The notes beneath the pieces are model-generated. The model was not told the DNA's origin. It saw only the letters and a list, made by a program, of their open reading frames with translations, and made no database searches. DNA of 35,591 nt from a virus, in IMG/VR virus record IMGVR_UViG_3300048113_001094, positions 1-35,591 of that record, one strand, 5' to 3'. Of this stretch, positions 25,722 through 31,921 are shown in pieces; position 1 is the stretch's first letter; each line of letters opens with the position of its first letter. The translations under genes and the position numbers were made by a program.

Positions 25722-25852
25722 CAGAATTTATTTACCACGCATTAGGATTTTGTGGAGAGCACTGGCATCCTAACGCAATTAACGTAACAGCTATATTAAT
25801 GACAGCTATATTAATTACTAAATCAATAAAAAACAAATATGAAAAGATTTAA
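25718..25852 (+). CDS. Small predicted membrane protein (44 aa)
   Basis: ATG 25718 overlaps the preceding stop (ATGA) and the frame closes at TAA 25850-25852, overlapping the next start. The product begins MTEFIYHALGFCGEHWHPNA, followed by one hydrophobic segment (INVTAILMTAILIT) and a basic end. Short proteins with an LGFCGEH-like start occur in T4-type phages, by memory. Confidence 0.6.
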   Translation: MTEFIYHALGFCGEHWHPNAINVTAILMTAILITKSIKNKYEKI

Positions 25853-26027
25853 CAAATTCAAGAAATTCTTCAATAACTGGTACCCAGTAATTTTAGCATT
25901 TGTATGCCTTCTATATTCCGTGACTTATGGAGTATTAGGTTACACAGAAGAAGCTCAGTATTCGGCACACTGGCCAGGAACTATCCTCCTCTTTGCGATA
26001 GCAATCAGACAAAGACGAAACACATGA
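25839..26027 (+). CDS. Small membrane protein (62 aa)
   Basis: This 62-residue protein has a basic N-terminus (MKRFNKFKKF), a hydrophobic segment (WYPVILAFVCLLYSVTYGVL) and a second, shorter one (TILLFAIAI), ending in RQRRNT. It probably sits in the inner membrane with both ends inside. It overlaps the genes before and after, in a run of three small membrane proteins. No family recognised. Confidence 0.6.
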   Translation: MKRFNKFKKFFNNWYPVILAFVCLLYSVTYGVLGYTEEAQYSAHWPGTILLFAIAIRQRRNT

Positions 26028-26287
26028 ACCTAGGATTCTTTATTATGGGTGGACTGATATTTGCAGTTTACATCTATTTTACAATTTGGAACATCTTCTA
26101 CGGTGCTAGAAAACAAAGAGAAGAAAACTATCCTAACTATTACGATAGGCACGGATCAATAAGTGATGCTATGGATATGGACGGTATGGGTAATTTTAGT
26201 AGATTTCCTGTTGATAAAGAACGCGAGGCATTAAAAAAGAAAAGAAACTCAAGAAAAACAAAAACAAAAACCAAAAAACCAGTATAA
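26024..26287 (+). CDS. Small membrane protein with charged tail (87 aa)
   Basis: The frame is open back to an ATG at 25904, but that part overlaps the previous gene completely. ATG 26024 overlaps that gene's TGA by 3 bp and is the better start. The product begins with one transmembrane segment (MNLGFFIMGGLIFAVYIYFT), then a hydrophilic region rich in Asp/Met, and ends in a Lys-rich tail (KKKRNSRKTKTKTKKPV). No family recognised. Confidence 0.6.
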   Translation: MNLGFFIMGGLIFAVYIYFTIWNIFYGARKQREENYPNYYDRHGSISDAMDMDGMGNFSRFPVDKEREALKKKRNSRKTKTKTKKPV

Positions 26288-26292
26288 TAACC

Positions 26293-26766
26293 ATGAAATT
26301 AATCCTAGTAGGAAAAGCAGCGGCAGGTAAAGATTTTTTAAAGACGAGATTATCCTCTAGGGGATTTAAAGCAGGCGTTAGCCACACAACTAGGCCACCA
26401 AGAGAAACTGAAGTAGATGGTAAAGATTATCATTTTGTAACAGAAAATCAGTTTAAAGAAATGATAGTTGGGGCTGAGTTTATAGAATACATGGAATTTA
26501 ATGGCTGGTATTACGGACAAACTGAAACAGATTTTAATAATGCAGATATAATGATTATGTCTAAAGATGGTTTAGATATGTTACCTAAGAAATACAGAAA
26601 TAGATGTATGGTAATTTATTTAGATCCTCCTAGAATTACTAGATTTGAAAGATTAGAACATAGAAATGACATTAATGATTCCATTATGAGAAGAATGGAC
26701 ACTGATGATGAACAGTTTGAAAATTTCAGAGATTATGACTTGAAAGTTAAAAACGATGACTTTTAA
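26293..26766 (+). CDS. Guanylate kinase-like nucleotide kinase
   Basis: This 157-residue protein is of the GMP kinase family (GMP/dGMP + ATP to the diphosphate). P-loop GKAAAGKD (7-14) starts the fold. VSHTTRPPRETEVDGKDYHFV (29-49) is the signature GMP-binding region, and FIEYMEFNGWYYG follows in the usual place. RFERLEHR supplies the lid-type arginines. It is shorter than bacterial enzymes (about 185-205) and ends soon after the lid, so it is a compact form. T4 makes a dNMP kinase (gene 1); this may play the same part in dNTP supply. Confidence 0.88.
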   Translation: MKLILVGKAAAGKDFLKTRLSSRGFKAGVSHTTRPPRETEVDGKDYHFVTENQFKEMIVGAEFIEYMEFNGWYYGQTETDFNNADIMIMSKDGLDMLPKKYRNRCMVIYLDPPRITRFERLEHRNDINDSIMRRMDTDDEQFENFRDYDLKVKNDDF

Positions 26767-26772
26767 AAACAC

Positions 26773-26782
26773 AATATATAAA
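26773..26782 (+). promoter_or_regulatory. Weak late-type promoter motif AATATATAAA
   Basis: An AATATATAAA string 31 bp before the 171-residue gene, similar to but not identical with GATATATAAT. Confidence 0.3.
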
Positions 26783-26803
26783 CTACACTAATTAATATTA
26801 AAT

Positions 26804-27319
26804 ATGAGCAAGACTCTAACAAAACAAAAACAGGAACTTACCGAAAAGGTAGATGCAGCACAAATTGAAGCAGCTGAAAAAACATTTGACATTCAATTTG
26901 ATGATAGAAAAATGGTTAAAACTCTAATGGACCATTTAAACAAAGGCTACGGTTGGAAAACATCCAATGCTGCAGTAATCGTAACATTATACGATCAGCT
27001 TAAAAAGCAAAACAAAGAATTAATATCTTCGGATAGCACTGATACAATTATTAGTCTTAGAGGTCATGAATTAAATGCATTATACCAAGCACTTTTAAAT
27101 GTAGAAGGCATTGGTATTGAATCTGCTAGAAAATTCATTACAATGTTAACTCATGTGGGTGAAACTGTATCGATTGCTATGTCTCAACTTGCTGAAATGA
27201 ATACAAATATTTCAGATATGCATAAACAACTTGCTGAAATAGAGACTCAAATTCAAACGGCAGAACCGGTTGAAGTAGAAGCAGAAGAAGAAACCGCAAC
27301 AAATGAAGCAAGCAAGTAA
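26804..27319 (+). CDS. Hypothetical helical protein (171 aa)
   Basis: This 171-residue protein is mostly helical. It has a coiled-coil-like N-terminus (KTLTKQKQELTEKVDAAQ), a central globular region with LRGHELNALYQALLNVEGIG, a second coiled coil (about 125-153, MNTNISDMHKQLAEIETQIQ) and a Glu-rich tail. No signal peptide, membrane segment or catalytic motif is seen and I recognise no family. The next gene starts inside its last codons in another frame, so the two are probably made together and may form a complex. Confidence 0.65.
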   Translation: MSKTLTKQKQELTEKVDAAQIEAAEKTFDIQFDDRKMVKTLMDHLNKGYGWKTSNAAVIVTLYDQLKKQNKELISSDSTDTIISLRGHELNALYQALLNVEGIGIESARKFITMLTHVGETVSIAMSQLAEMNTNISDMHKQLAEIETQIQTAEPVEVEAEEETATNEASK

Positions 27320-27839
27320 ATCTCAAAAGAGAATAGAATTTTTAGATTTAATTGCCGAGGCTATCACACATGAAGATATTTTCGGTACATTAAATTACAA
27401 GAAGAAATCTGAGGACCAGATTAAGCAATTCATTTATCCACACCTTGTGCGAGATCTTACAAACTATGTAATCGAACACGATGGTGAAGACAAAGAAAAG
27501 GCTAAAGAAATCGTCAAATCTTCAATTAACTGGGAAGGAGATGTGAACACTACGGTGTCACACATCCTCTTCATGGGAACTAGAAATAGACCAGACATGA
27601 CAGTTGATATGAATGGTATTAAAATAGCGATTGAGTTTAAAAAAGGTAAAAGAGGATCAGATCTTAGAGCAGGTATCGGTCAATCATTGATTTATGCTAC
27701 TCATTATGATTTTGTACTTTATCTTTTTGTGGATATATCGGATGACAAAAGAATACAAAACGCACAAGGAGGAGTTAACGAGTTATCATTAACTGGTGAA
27801 CTTTGGGATAATTACAATATAAAATTTATAGTAGCTTAA
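27303..27839 (+). CDS. PD-(D/E)XK superfamily nuclease-like protein
   Basis: This 178-residue protein has a readable PD-(D/E)XK core: RPDMTVDMNGIKIAIEFKKG with Asp98, Glu111 and Lys113, preceded by a helix with Glu (DQIKQFIYPHL) and followed by GQSLIYATHYDFVLYLF, which contains the Q-x(3)-Y motif found after the core in many of these enzymes. All catalytic positions are intact, so a DNA endonuclease is likely; the target is unknown. It overlaps the upstream gene by 17 bp and is followed after one base by the pseudo-phosphoesterase. Options are host DNA degradation, recombination, or counter-defence. Confidence 0.8.
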   Translation: MKQASKSQKRIEFLDLIAEAITHEDIFGTLNYKKKSEDQIKQFIYPHLVRDLTNYVIEHDGEDKEKAKEIVKSSINWEGDVNTTVSHILFMGTRNRPDMTVDMNGIKIAIEFKKGKRGSDLRAGIGQSLIYATHYDFVLYLFVDISDDKRIQNAQGGVNELSLTGELWDNYNIKFIVA

Positions 27840-27840
27840 T

Positions 27841-28359
27841 ATGGGTAAAGTTTACGTAACATCAAATCTACAACTAGGGAGACCTGGCGCAATTAAGAAA
27901 TACAATAGAGATTTTAAAGACGTTGATGCAATGACAGATGGTTTAATTGGAAACTGGAATGAAGTCGTTACTAAAGATGATACTGTATACCATTTAGGTA
28001 ACTTTGCTCACGATCCTAAAACTGCACAAGAAGCTTTACTAAGATTAAACGGTACTATCTGTTTATGCCTAGGCGAACACGATCAAGCAATAGAACAATT
28101 GTTTGAAAAAAATATGTTTAGACCTGGCGTTAGTATTATTAAATGTATTGAAACAGATACAGAAAATAAAGTATCTCTTTCATATTACCCGTTAGGAGCT
28201 TGGCCAGGTAAAAATAAAAAATGGTTCTCAATCATTGGTTACCCAGCTAAGTCTTTTAAATCAGATCCTAAAAAGAGGATTATTAATGCCTCGACTGATT
28301 TATGGGGACACAAGCCACAAGAACTACACAAAGTTGTAGATATTTTCAAAGATTTTTAA
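27841..28359 (+). CDS. Calcineurin-like metallophosphoesterase fold, predicted inactive
   Basis: This 172-residue protein aligns by eye with small phage/bacterial calcineurin-like phosphoesterases. VYVTSNLQLG stands for the usual TSDxHxGH, VYHLGNFA for GDF, LCLGEHD for LGNHD, LSYYPLG for the SHYPL metal ligand, and STDLWGHKP for the HGHxH motif. Nearly every metal-binding residue has changed: N9, Q11, N54, E79, Y in SYYP and W before GH. The fold and the hallmark VYHLG are otherwise kept over the full length. It is thus likely to bind a ligand or partner rather than catalyse. Co-transcribed with the nuclease-like gene. Confidence 0.8.
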   Translation: MGKVYVTSNLQLGRPGAIKKYNRDFKDVDAMTDGLIGNWNEVVTKDDTVYHLGNFAHDPKTAQEALLRLNGTICLCLGEHDQAIEQLFEKNMFRPGVSIIKCIETDTENKVSLSYYPLGAWPGKNKKWFSIIGYPAKSFKSDPKKRIINASTDLWGHKPQELHKVVDIFKDF

Positions 28360-28396
28360 AATTGTTAATAACTTTTACAAAATAACTGCCATAGAA

Positions 28397-28431
28397 TTTT
28401 TTTATGTCAGTTATTTTTCGTATATTTGTAC
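28397..28431 (+). promoter_or_regulatory. Early/middle-type promoter, copy 2
   Basis: T-tract, ATGTCAGTTATTTTTCG and TATATTTGTAC. It shares about 65 bp of sequence with copy 3, including flanks AAAATAAYTGCC upstream and GTAATTAAAAC downstream. It has the full TATATTTG box. Confidence 0.8.
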
Positions 28432-28451
28432 TGTAATTAAAACTATTAACT

Positions 28452-28673
28452 ATGTCAACAGAATTAAAATCACTTAAGGGCCAATTTCACAGTCAAAAGA
28501 CAAATGAAATGGAGAACACTGAAATGTCACTAACAAGATTCAGTGGCGGTAAAGAGGGTATGAAACTTCAATTAACGATGAGAACTCAAGGAGACTTCTT
28601 CACTCACATCACTCTTGATAAGAAACAAATGCAACTTCTTGTCAAAGAAATTCAAGAAAACTTTGAATTCTAA
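28452..28673 (+). CDS. Hypothetical protein (73 aa) with its own promoter
   Basis: This 73-residue protein contains SLTRFSGGKEGMKLQLTMRT and ends in a helix, LDKKQMQLLVKEIQENFEF. It looks like a small beta-beta-beta-alpha unit. Preceded by one of the three strong early-type promoters and followed by another, so it is a single-gene unit and probably highly expressed. No family recognised. Confidence 0.7.
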   Translation: MSTELKSLKGQFHSQKTNEMENTEMSLTRFSGGKEGMKLQLTMRTQGDFFTHITLDKKQMQLLVKEIQENFEF

Positions 28674-28732
28674 TGTAAATTTGTTAGAAAGTATGTAATA
28701 ATACTACTAACAGCAAAATAATTGCCAAAACA

Positions 28733-28766
28733 TTTTTTTATGTCAATTATTTTTCGTATATTAGTA
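28733..28766 (+). promoter_or_regulatory. Early/middle-type promoter, copy 3, before the sigma gene
   Basis: T-tract, ATGTCAATTATTTTTCG and TATATTAGTAC, nearly identical with copies 1 and 2. The sigma gene starts 35 bp downstream. Confidence 0.8.
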
Positions 28767-28800
28767 CAGTAATTAAAACAAACCTTAAAAATAGAACTAT

Positions 28801-29406
28801 ATGTCAAAAACAAAAAAAGTAACCTACAGAGAATTAGCAGAAAACTTCGTATCATCTAGATCAGAAAAAGACTATAAAGTACTTTATGATAAAATCAAAC
28901 CAGGACTAGAAAATTATGTCTTTAATATTGTAAAAGATAACGAAGCTAAAGATGACATTGTAACTAATACTCTAACTAAAATGTGGACTAAGATCGATCA
29001 ATACGATCCACAGTATCAAATCACTACTTGGCTATACAGAATTGCATTTAATGAATCTTTAGGTTGGATTCGTCAAAGAAACAAGAAAAGATCTATTGAT
29101 GCGTTAAAAGATTCAGGTATTGAAGTATCTAGATATTATGCTAGAACTTCTGCTAAAGATCTTCTTATTGAACAAGCATACAAATCAGAGCAAGAATGGC
29201 TTGATGAAGATGAAGATCTTATGAACAGATACGAAATGGCTCTTAAAGGTATTAATGATCTTAAGCCAATGTATCGAGGTATTCTAGAAGATAGACTACT
29301 TAATAATATGAAGTATGAAGATATTGCATCTAAATACGAATTACCATTACAGACTGTTAAAAACAGAATCCGTAGAGGTAAAGCAATCATTGCAGGATCT
29401 ATTTAA
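28801..29406 (+). CDS. ECF-like sigma-70 family factor
   Basis: This 201-residue protein has sigma region 2 at about 25-97 (ENYVFNIVKDNEAKDDIVTN, MWTKIDQYDPQYQITTWLYRI, then NESLGWIRQRNKKR). Region 4 lies at about 143-197, with the helix-turn-helix KYEDIASKYELPLQTVKNRI (171-190). Region 3 is absent, as in extracytoplasmic-function sigmas. It would redirect host RNA polymerase. T4 uses a short divergent sigma (gp55) for late genes, and this protein may do that job here, reading GATATATAAT. It is preceded by the early-type promoter copy 3 and is co-transcribed with the LOG gene (2-bp gap). Confidence 0.9.
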   Translation: MSKTKKVTYRELAENFVSSRSEKDYKVLYDKIKPGLENYVFNIVKDNEAKDDIVTNTLTKMWTKIDQYDPQYQITTWLYRIAFNESLGWIRQRNKKRSIDALKDSGIEVSRYYARTSAKDLLIEQAYKSEQEWLDEDEDLMNRYEMALKGINDLKPMYRGILEDRLLNNMKYEDIASKYELPLQTVKNRIRRGKAIIAGSI

Positions 29407-29408
29407 TA

Positions 29409-30074
29409 ATGAGTAAGATGAATAAGAAGTCGGAAGATGCTTGGCAGATACTAAGAATACAGGGAGAATTCACAAAAGGATTTGATACACTAAATGAATT
29501 ATATAAGTGTATCTCTGTATTCGGAAGTGCAAGAACACCTAAAAGTAACAAGTGGTATAAAGAGGCTAGGAAGTTTGGTGGATTAATTGCAAACGAAGGG
29601 TTTGGAGTTATCACTGGCGGAGGTCCTGGTATCATGGAGGCTGCTAATCAAGGTGCAAAAGAAGTAGGAGGTAAATCAATTGGAGTTGGTATTGAGTTGC
29701 CATTTGAGGCCGGTATGAATCCACATGTCGATCTAGGTATTGAGTGCCGATACTTCTTTACGCGAAAGGTATTGTTTGCAAAATATTCACAGGCCTTTGT
29801 AGTCTTTCCAGGAGGAATGGGAACTATGGATGAATTATTTGAAGTAATGACTTTAGCACAGACTGGACATGCTCCCGAGTTCCCGATACTTTTAGTCGGC
29901 AAAAAATACTGGAGCGGCTTAGTAGACTGGTTGCAAGAAACTGTAGCAGCTACTGGTAGAATGAGCCAGAAAGATTTTGATCTATTTAGGATTGTAGATA
30001 CGGCAGAAGAGGCTGTTGAAAAACTAGTAGAACATAATGCAAAATACCGAAAAGAAGATACTACAAACTTCTAA
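29409..30074 (+). CDS. LOG-family (Rossmann, TIGR00730-type) nucleotide hydrolase-like protein
   Basis: This 221-residue protein has the two signature motifs of the LOG family: GGGPGIMEA (70-78) and PGGMGTMDELFE (134-145). Between them, FFTRKVLFAKYSQAFVVFP is also typical. Members cleave nucleoside 5'-monophosphates, such as cytokinin ribotides or AMP, to base plus ribose 5-phosphate. The motif residues (Arg, Glu in PGGxGTxxE) are intact, so activity is expected. It shares a transcript with the sigma gene. The role in infection is unknown; nucleotide salvage or removal of a modified nucleotide signal are possibilities, both inference. Confidence 0.9.
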   Translation: MSKMNKKSEDAWQILRIQGEFTKGFDTLNELYKCISVFGSARTPKSNKWYKEARKFGGLIANEGFGVITGGGPGIMEAANQGAKEVGGKSIGVGIELPFEAGMNPHVDLGIECRYFFTRKVLFAKYSQAFVVFPGGMGTMDELFEVMTLAQTGHAPEFPILLVGKKYWSGLVDWLQETVAATGRMSQKDFDLFRIVDTAEEAVEKLVEHNAKYRKEDTTNF

Positions 30075-30121
30075 CTAAAAAGAAACAAATTAAAAACACA
30101 CCAGTATAACTATCCCAATAA

Positions 30122-30155
30122 GTTCTAAAGCTTAACGAAGCTAAACCTACAGAAC
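30122..30155 (+). ncRNA. Possible small structured RNA upstream of the tRNA cluster
   Basis: Nested pairing: GTTCT (30122-30126) / AGAAC (30151-30155) encloses AGCTT (30129-30133) / AAGCT (30138-30142) with an AACG loop. The rest of the 114-bp gap before tRNA-Leu holds TTGACA at about 30161 with TACTAT downstream, a weak promoter look. No gene is seen. Confidence 0.3.
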
Positions 30156-30188
30156 GTAATTTGACATCAAAGTTTTAGTACTATTAAT

Positions 30189-30274
30189 GCCCGAGTGGTG
30201 GAATTGGTAGACACGAGGGACTTAAAATCCCTTGGACAGTAATGTCCGTGACGGTTCGAGCCCGTCCTCGGGTA
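30189..30274 (+). tRNA. tRNA-Leu (anticodon TAA)
   Basis: Acceptor GCCCGAG (30189-30195) pairs with CTCGGGT (30267-30273; first pair G-U). The D-arm has the GGTAGACACG type loop. The anticodon stem GGGA/TCCC carries TAA, and there is a long variable arm (GGACAGTAATGTCC) as in leucine tRNAs. T-arm GACGG-TTCGAGC-CCGTC. CCA is not encoded. Reads UUA, the dominant Leu codon in this window. Confidence 0.95.
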
Positions 30275-30276
30275 CT

Positions 30277-30370
30277 AAAGAGAAGTAGTGAAGCTACAAT
30301 GATATAGAAAAAGGTAAGGGTTAACCTCTATATCGTAGTAACCCCGAAAGACCCGAAACTTCTCTTTTTT
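30277..30370 (+). ncRNA. Pseudoknotted structured RNA between two tRNAs
   Basis: Outer stem AAAGAGAAGT (30277-30286) / ACTTCTCTTT (30358-30367) ends in a T run, like a terminator. Inside, CTAC-AAT-GATATAGA (30294-30308) pairs with TCTATATC-GTAG (30327-30338). Its loop sequence GGGTTA (30318-30323) can pair with TAACCC (30339-30344) to form an H-type pseudoknot. A CCCGAAAGACCCGA tail closes it. GGTTAACC (30319-30326) is a competing palindrome. It fits no tRNA and no RNA class I can name. It may be a regulatory RNA, a structured terminator or a processing signal. Confidence 0.55.
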
Positions 30371-30372
30371 AT

Positions 30373-30446
30373 GGACCAGTAGCTCAGCTGGATAGAGCAT
30401 CTGCCTTCTAAGCAGACGGTCACAGGTTCGAATCCTGTCTGGTTCA
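30373..30446 (+). tRNA. tRNA-Arg (anticodon TCT)
   Basis: GGACCAG (30373-30379) pairs with CTGGTTC (30439-30445). D-arm GCTCAGCTGGATAGAGC, anticodon arm TCTGC-CTTCTAA-GCAGA giving TCT, T-arm ACAGG-TTCGAAT-CCTGT. Discriminator A, no encoded CCA. Reads AGA, the main Arg codon in this window. Confidence 0.95.
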
Positions 30447-30452
30447 CTATAT

Positions 30453-30529
30453 AGTCAAGTATCTCCTCAAGCTTATACCTTGTCGAAAGAGTAATTGGTT
30501 ACATGAGAGTTCAAGTCTCTCCTTGACTA
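30453..30529 (+). tRNA. tRNA-like element lacking a normal D-arm
   Basis: At 77 nt it has a perfect 7-bp acceptor AGTCAAG/CTTGACT (8 bp with the flanking T-A pair) and a perfect T-arm, GAGAG-TTCAAGT-CTCTC. The 43 bases between do not form the standard D and anticodon arms. CAAG-CTTATAC-CTTG would be an anticodon-like arm (TAT) only 8 bases after the acceptor. GTAA-TTGG-TTAC follows as a second hairpin. It may be a decayed or unusual tRNA, or a tRNA mimic. Confidence 0.45.
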
Positions 30530-30577
30530 CCCGCCCCAAATCCAATATTACTAATATAATAGCATAATATATAAAAT

Positions 30578-30739
30578 GTGAAAAAACTATGGAGGCTATG
30601 GGCCAAAGCTTTGGGAGAGAAGATTGGCGGAGACAAAGAAGCAGATGCAATTGCAAGATTTAGAACAATTATCATATTGCAGGCAATCATTACAAATATA
30701 TTGATTTCAGTTAATATACTATTAACGTGGTTAAAATAG
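30578..30739 (+). CDS. Small membrane protein (53 aa), GTG start
   Basis: The frame starts at GTG 30578; the overlapping ATG at 30576 reads directly into TGA. The product begins MKKLWRLWAKALGEKIGGDK, then EADAIARFRT and one transmembrane segment (IIILQAIITNILISVNILL). The KLWRLWAKALGEK...KEAD opening recalls a short conserved protein of T4-type cyanophages, by memory. An AATATATAAA-type stretch lies just upstream. Confidence 0.7.
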   Translation: MKKLWRLWAKALGEKIGGDKEADAIARFRTIIILQAIITNILISVNILLTWLK

Positions 30740-30782
30740 TAAACAAAAACTAATTTTAGTATATAATCATTAAACAAGTATT

Positions 30783-30959
30783 ATGAGTAAAACAAAACCA
30801 AACATATTTGAAGGAAGAACTAAAGAATGGGATTCTAATGAATGGCAGGGAAGGTCTAAAAGACAAGTAGAAAATAATGAAAAACTATCTGGTATTTCAT
30901 GGATTCTACTCGCTACATTCTTAATAGGTTATGGGATATATTCTTTAATTATAGGATAG
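30783..30959 (+). CDS. Small membrane protein (58 aa)
   Basis: A 58-codon frame from ATG 30783 to TAG 30957-30959. The first 38 residues are hydrophilic and charged (TKEWDSNEWQGRSKRQVENN). The last 20 form one membrane segment (SWILLATFLIGYGIYSLIIG). No family recognised. It lies 43 bp after the previous gene and 7 bp before the glycosyltransferase gene. Confidence 0.6.
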   Translation: MSKTKPNIFEGRTKEWDSNEWQGRSKRQVENNEKLSGISWILLATFLIGYGIYSLIIG

Positions 30960-30966
30960 TACGTTT

Positions 30967-31671
30967 ATGAAGATAGACAAGATTTATGTATTAGCAATTA
31001 ACCATACCCAAGAAAAAATAGATGATATAGTATCAAGGTTAGAATCAACAGGATTTGAGCCTAATACTCCATTTGTAATTTTAAAAGGACATAACGCATA
31101 TACTGATAAAACTCCAGAAGGTGTAGGGGTATATGAAAAATGGGGAATCGCAAATAGCTGGAATAAATTTTGGCAAATGCCAGTACAGACTGGAGAAGTC
31201 GGATGCGCTTTAAGCCATATTAATGCCTGGAAAACTATTACAAATGAAGGAGTAGAAAGAGCTCTTATTTTAGAAGAAGATTTTCAGCCAGTAAATGGTA
31301 TGCAATTCAAAGATATTCCAGAGCCAAATCCTAAATGGCCTTTTGTATGGGATTTCCTAACACTAGGTAGATGGTCTTTTAATTACCATGATGATATTAA
31401 ATTAAATGATACTTATTGTATTCCAGGTTTGCACTATAATATGCATGCTTATATACTAACTAATGTAGGAGCACAGAAATTAGTAGACTATCAATTAGAA
31501 AAGAATATCATACCTTCTGATGAATTTATTACAGCAACATATCTAAATCACAGAAGACAGGACATAGAAGAATTATTTCCAATTAAAACAATAAATGCAT
31601 TGGCTACATGTAAAGATCTATTTGAACAATTAGATCATAAATCAATGGTCTCCGGGCATACAAGAGATTAA
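30967..31671 (+). CDS. Glycosyltransferase family 25-like protein
   Basis: This 234-residue protein matches the GT25 (LPS-type galactosyltransferase) pattern. IDKIYVLAINHTQEKID is the first strand. TGEVGCALSHINAWKTI is the family signature, and ALILEEDFQP holds the acidic metal-site motif (EED). NMHAYILTNVGAQKLVDY and PSDEFI follow in order. It could modify host surface sugars or phage DNA or virion proteins; T4-type phages carry several such genes. The cytidylyltransferase gene downstream would make an activated donor for a surface polymer, so the two may act together (inference). Confidence 0.85.
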   Translation: MKIDKIYVLAINHTQEKIDDIVSRLESTGFEPNTPFVILKGHNAYTDKTPEGVGVYEKWGIANSWNKFWQMPVQTGEVGCALSHINAWKTITNEGVERALILEEDFQPVNGMQFKDIPEPNPKWPFVWDFLTLGRWSFNYHDDIKLNDTYCIPGLHYNMHAYILTNVGAQKLVDYQLEKNIIPSDEFITATYLNHRRQDIEELFPIKTINALATCKDLFEQLDHKSMVSGHTRD

Positions 31672-31675
31672 TATT

Positions 31676-31921
31676 ATGAAACTATTAAGAAAACTATTAA
31701 TAATGTTTGGTAACCTATTCGATATTGGTTGGTGGGCAGATAAAATCAATACTAAGTTAGGTCTATACAAGTTGGCTGAAAAGAGTAGATTTCGTAAATG
31801 GCAAGAAGGTCTAACAGGATGGAAATTCTGGGCATGGCAAATAGTAGGTGGAATTACATTCATAATCATCTTTGAATTTATATTTAATAAAATAGGCATA
31901 ACAATGTTACCGTGGAAATGA
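31676..31921 (+). CDS. Small membrane protein (81 aa)
   Basis: This 81-residue protein has an amphipathic, basic N-terminus (KLLRKLLIMFGNLFDIGWW), a polar middle and one transmembrane segment near the end (WQIVGGITFIIIFEFIF). The stop overlaps the start of the next gene (ATGA). No family recognised. Confidence 0.6.
   Translation: MKLLRKLLIMFGNLFDIGWWADKINTKLGLYKLAEKSRFRKWQEGLTGWKFWAWQIVGGITFIIIFEFIFNKIGITMLPWK

Noticed and set aside
25904-26023. Long N-terminal extension of the 87-residue membrane protein
   Set aside because: It lies entirely over the 62-residue membrane protein gene. The ATG at 26024 overlaps that gene's stop in the manner of its neighbours and starts directly with a membrane segment.
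27841-28359. Calling the calcineurin-like protein an active phosphoesterase
   Set aside because: The metal-binding positions are replaced throughout, so the fold is kept but catalysis is not expected.
30447-30777. Two minus-strand frames of 69 and 88 residues
   Set aside because: They run antisense through the tRNA-like element and the GTG-start membrane protein, and have no recognisable protein features.
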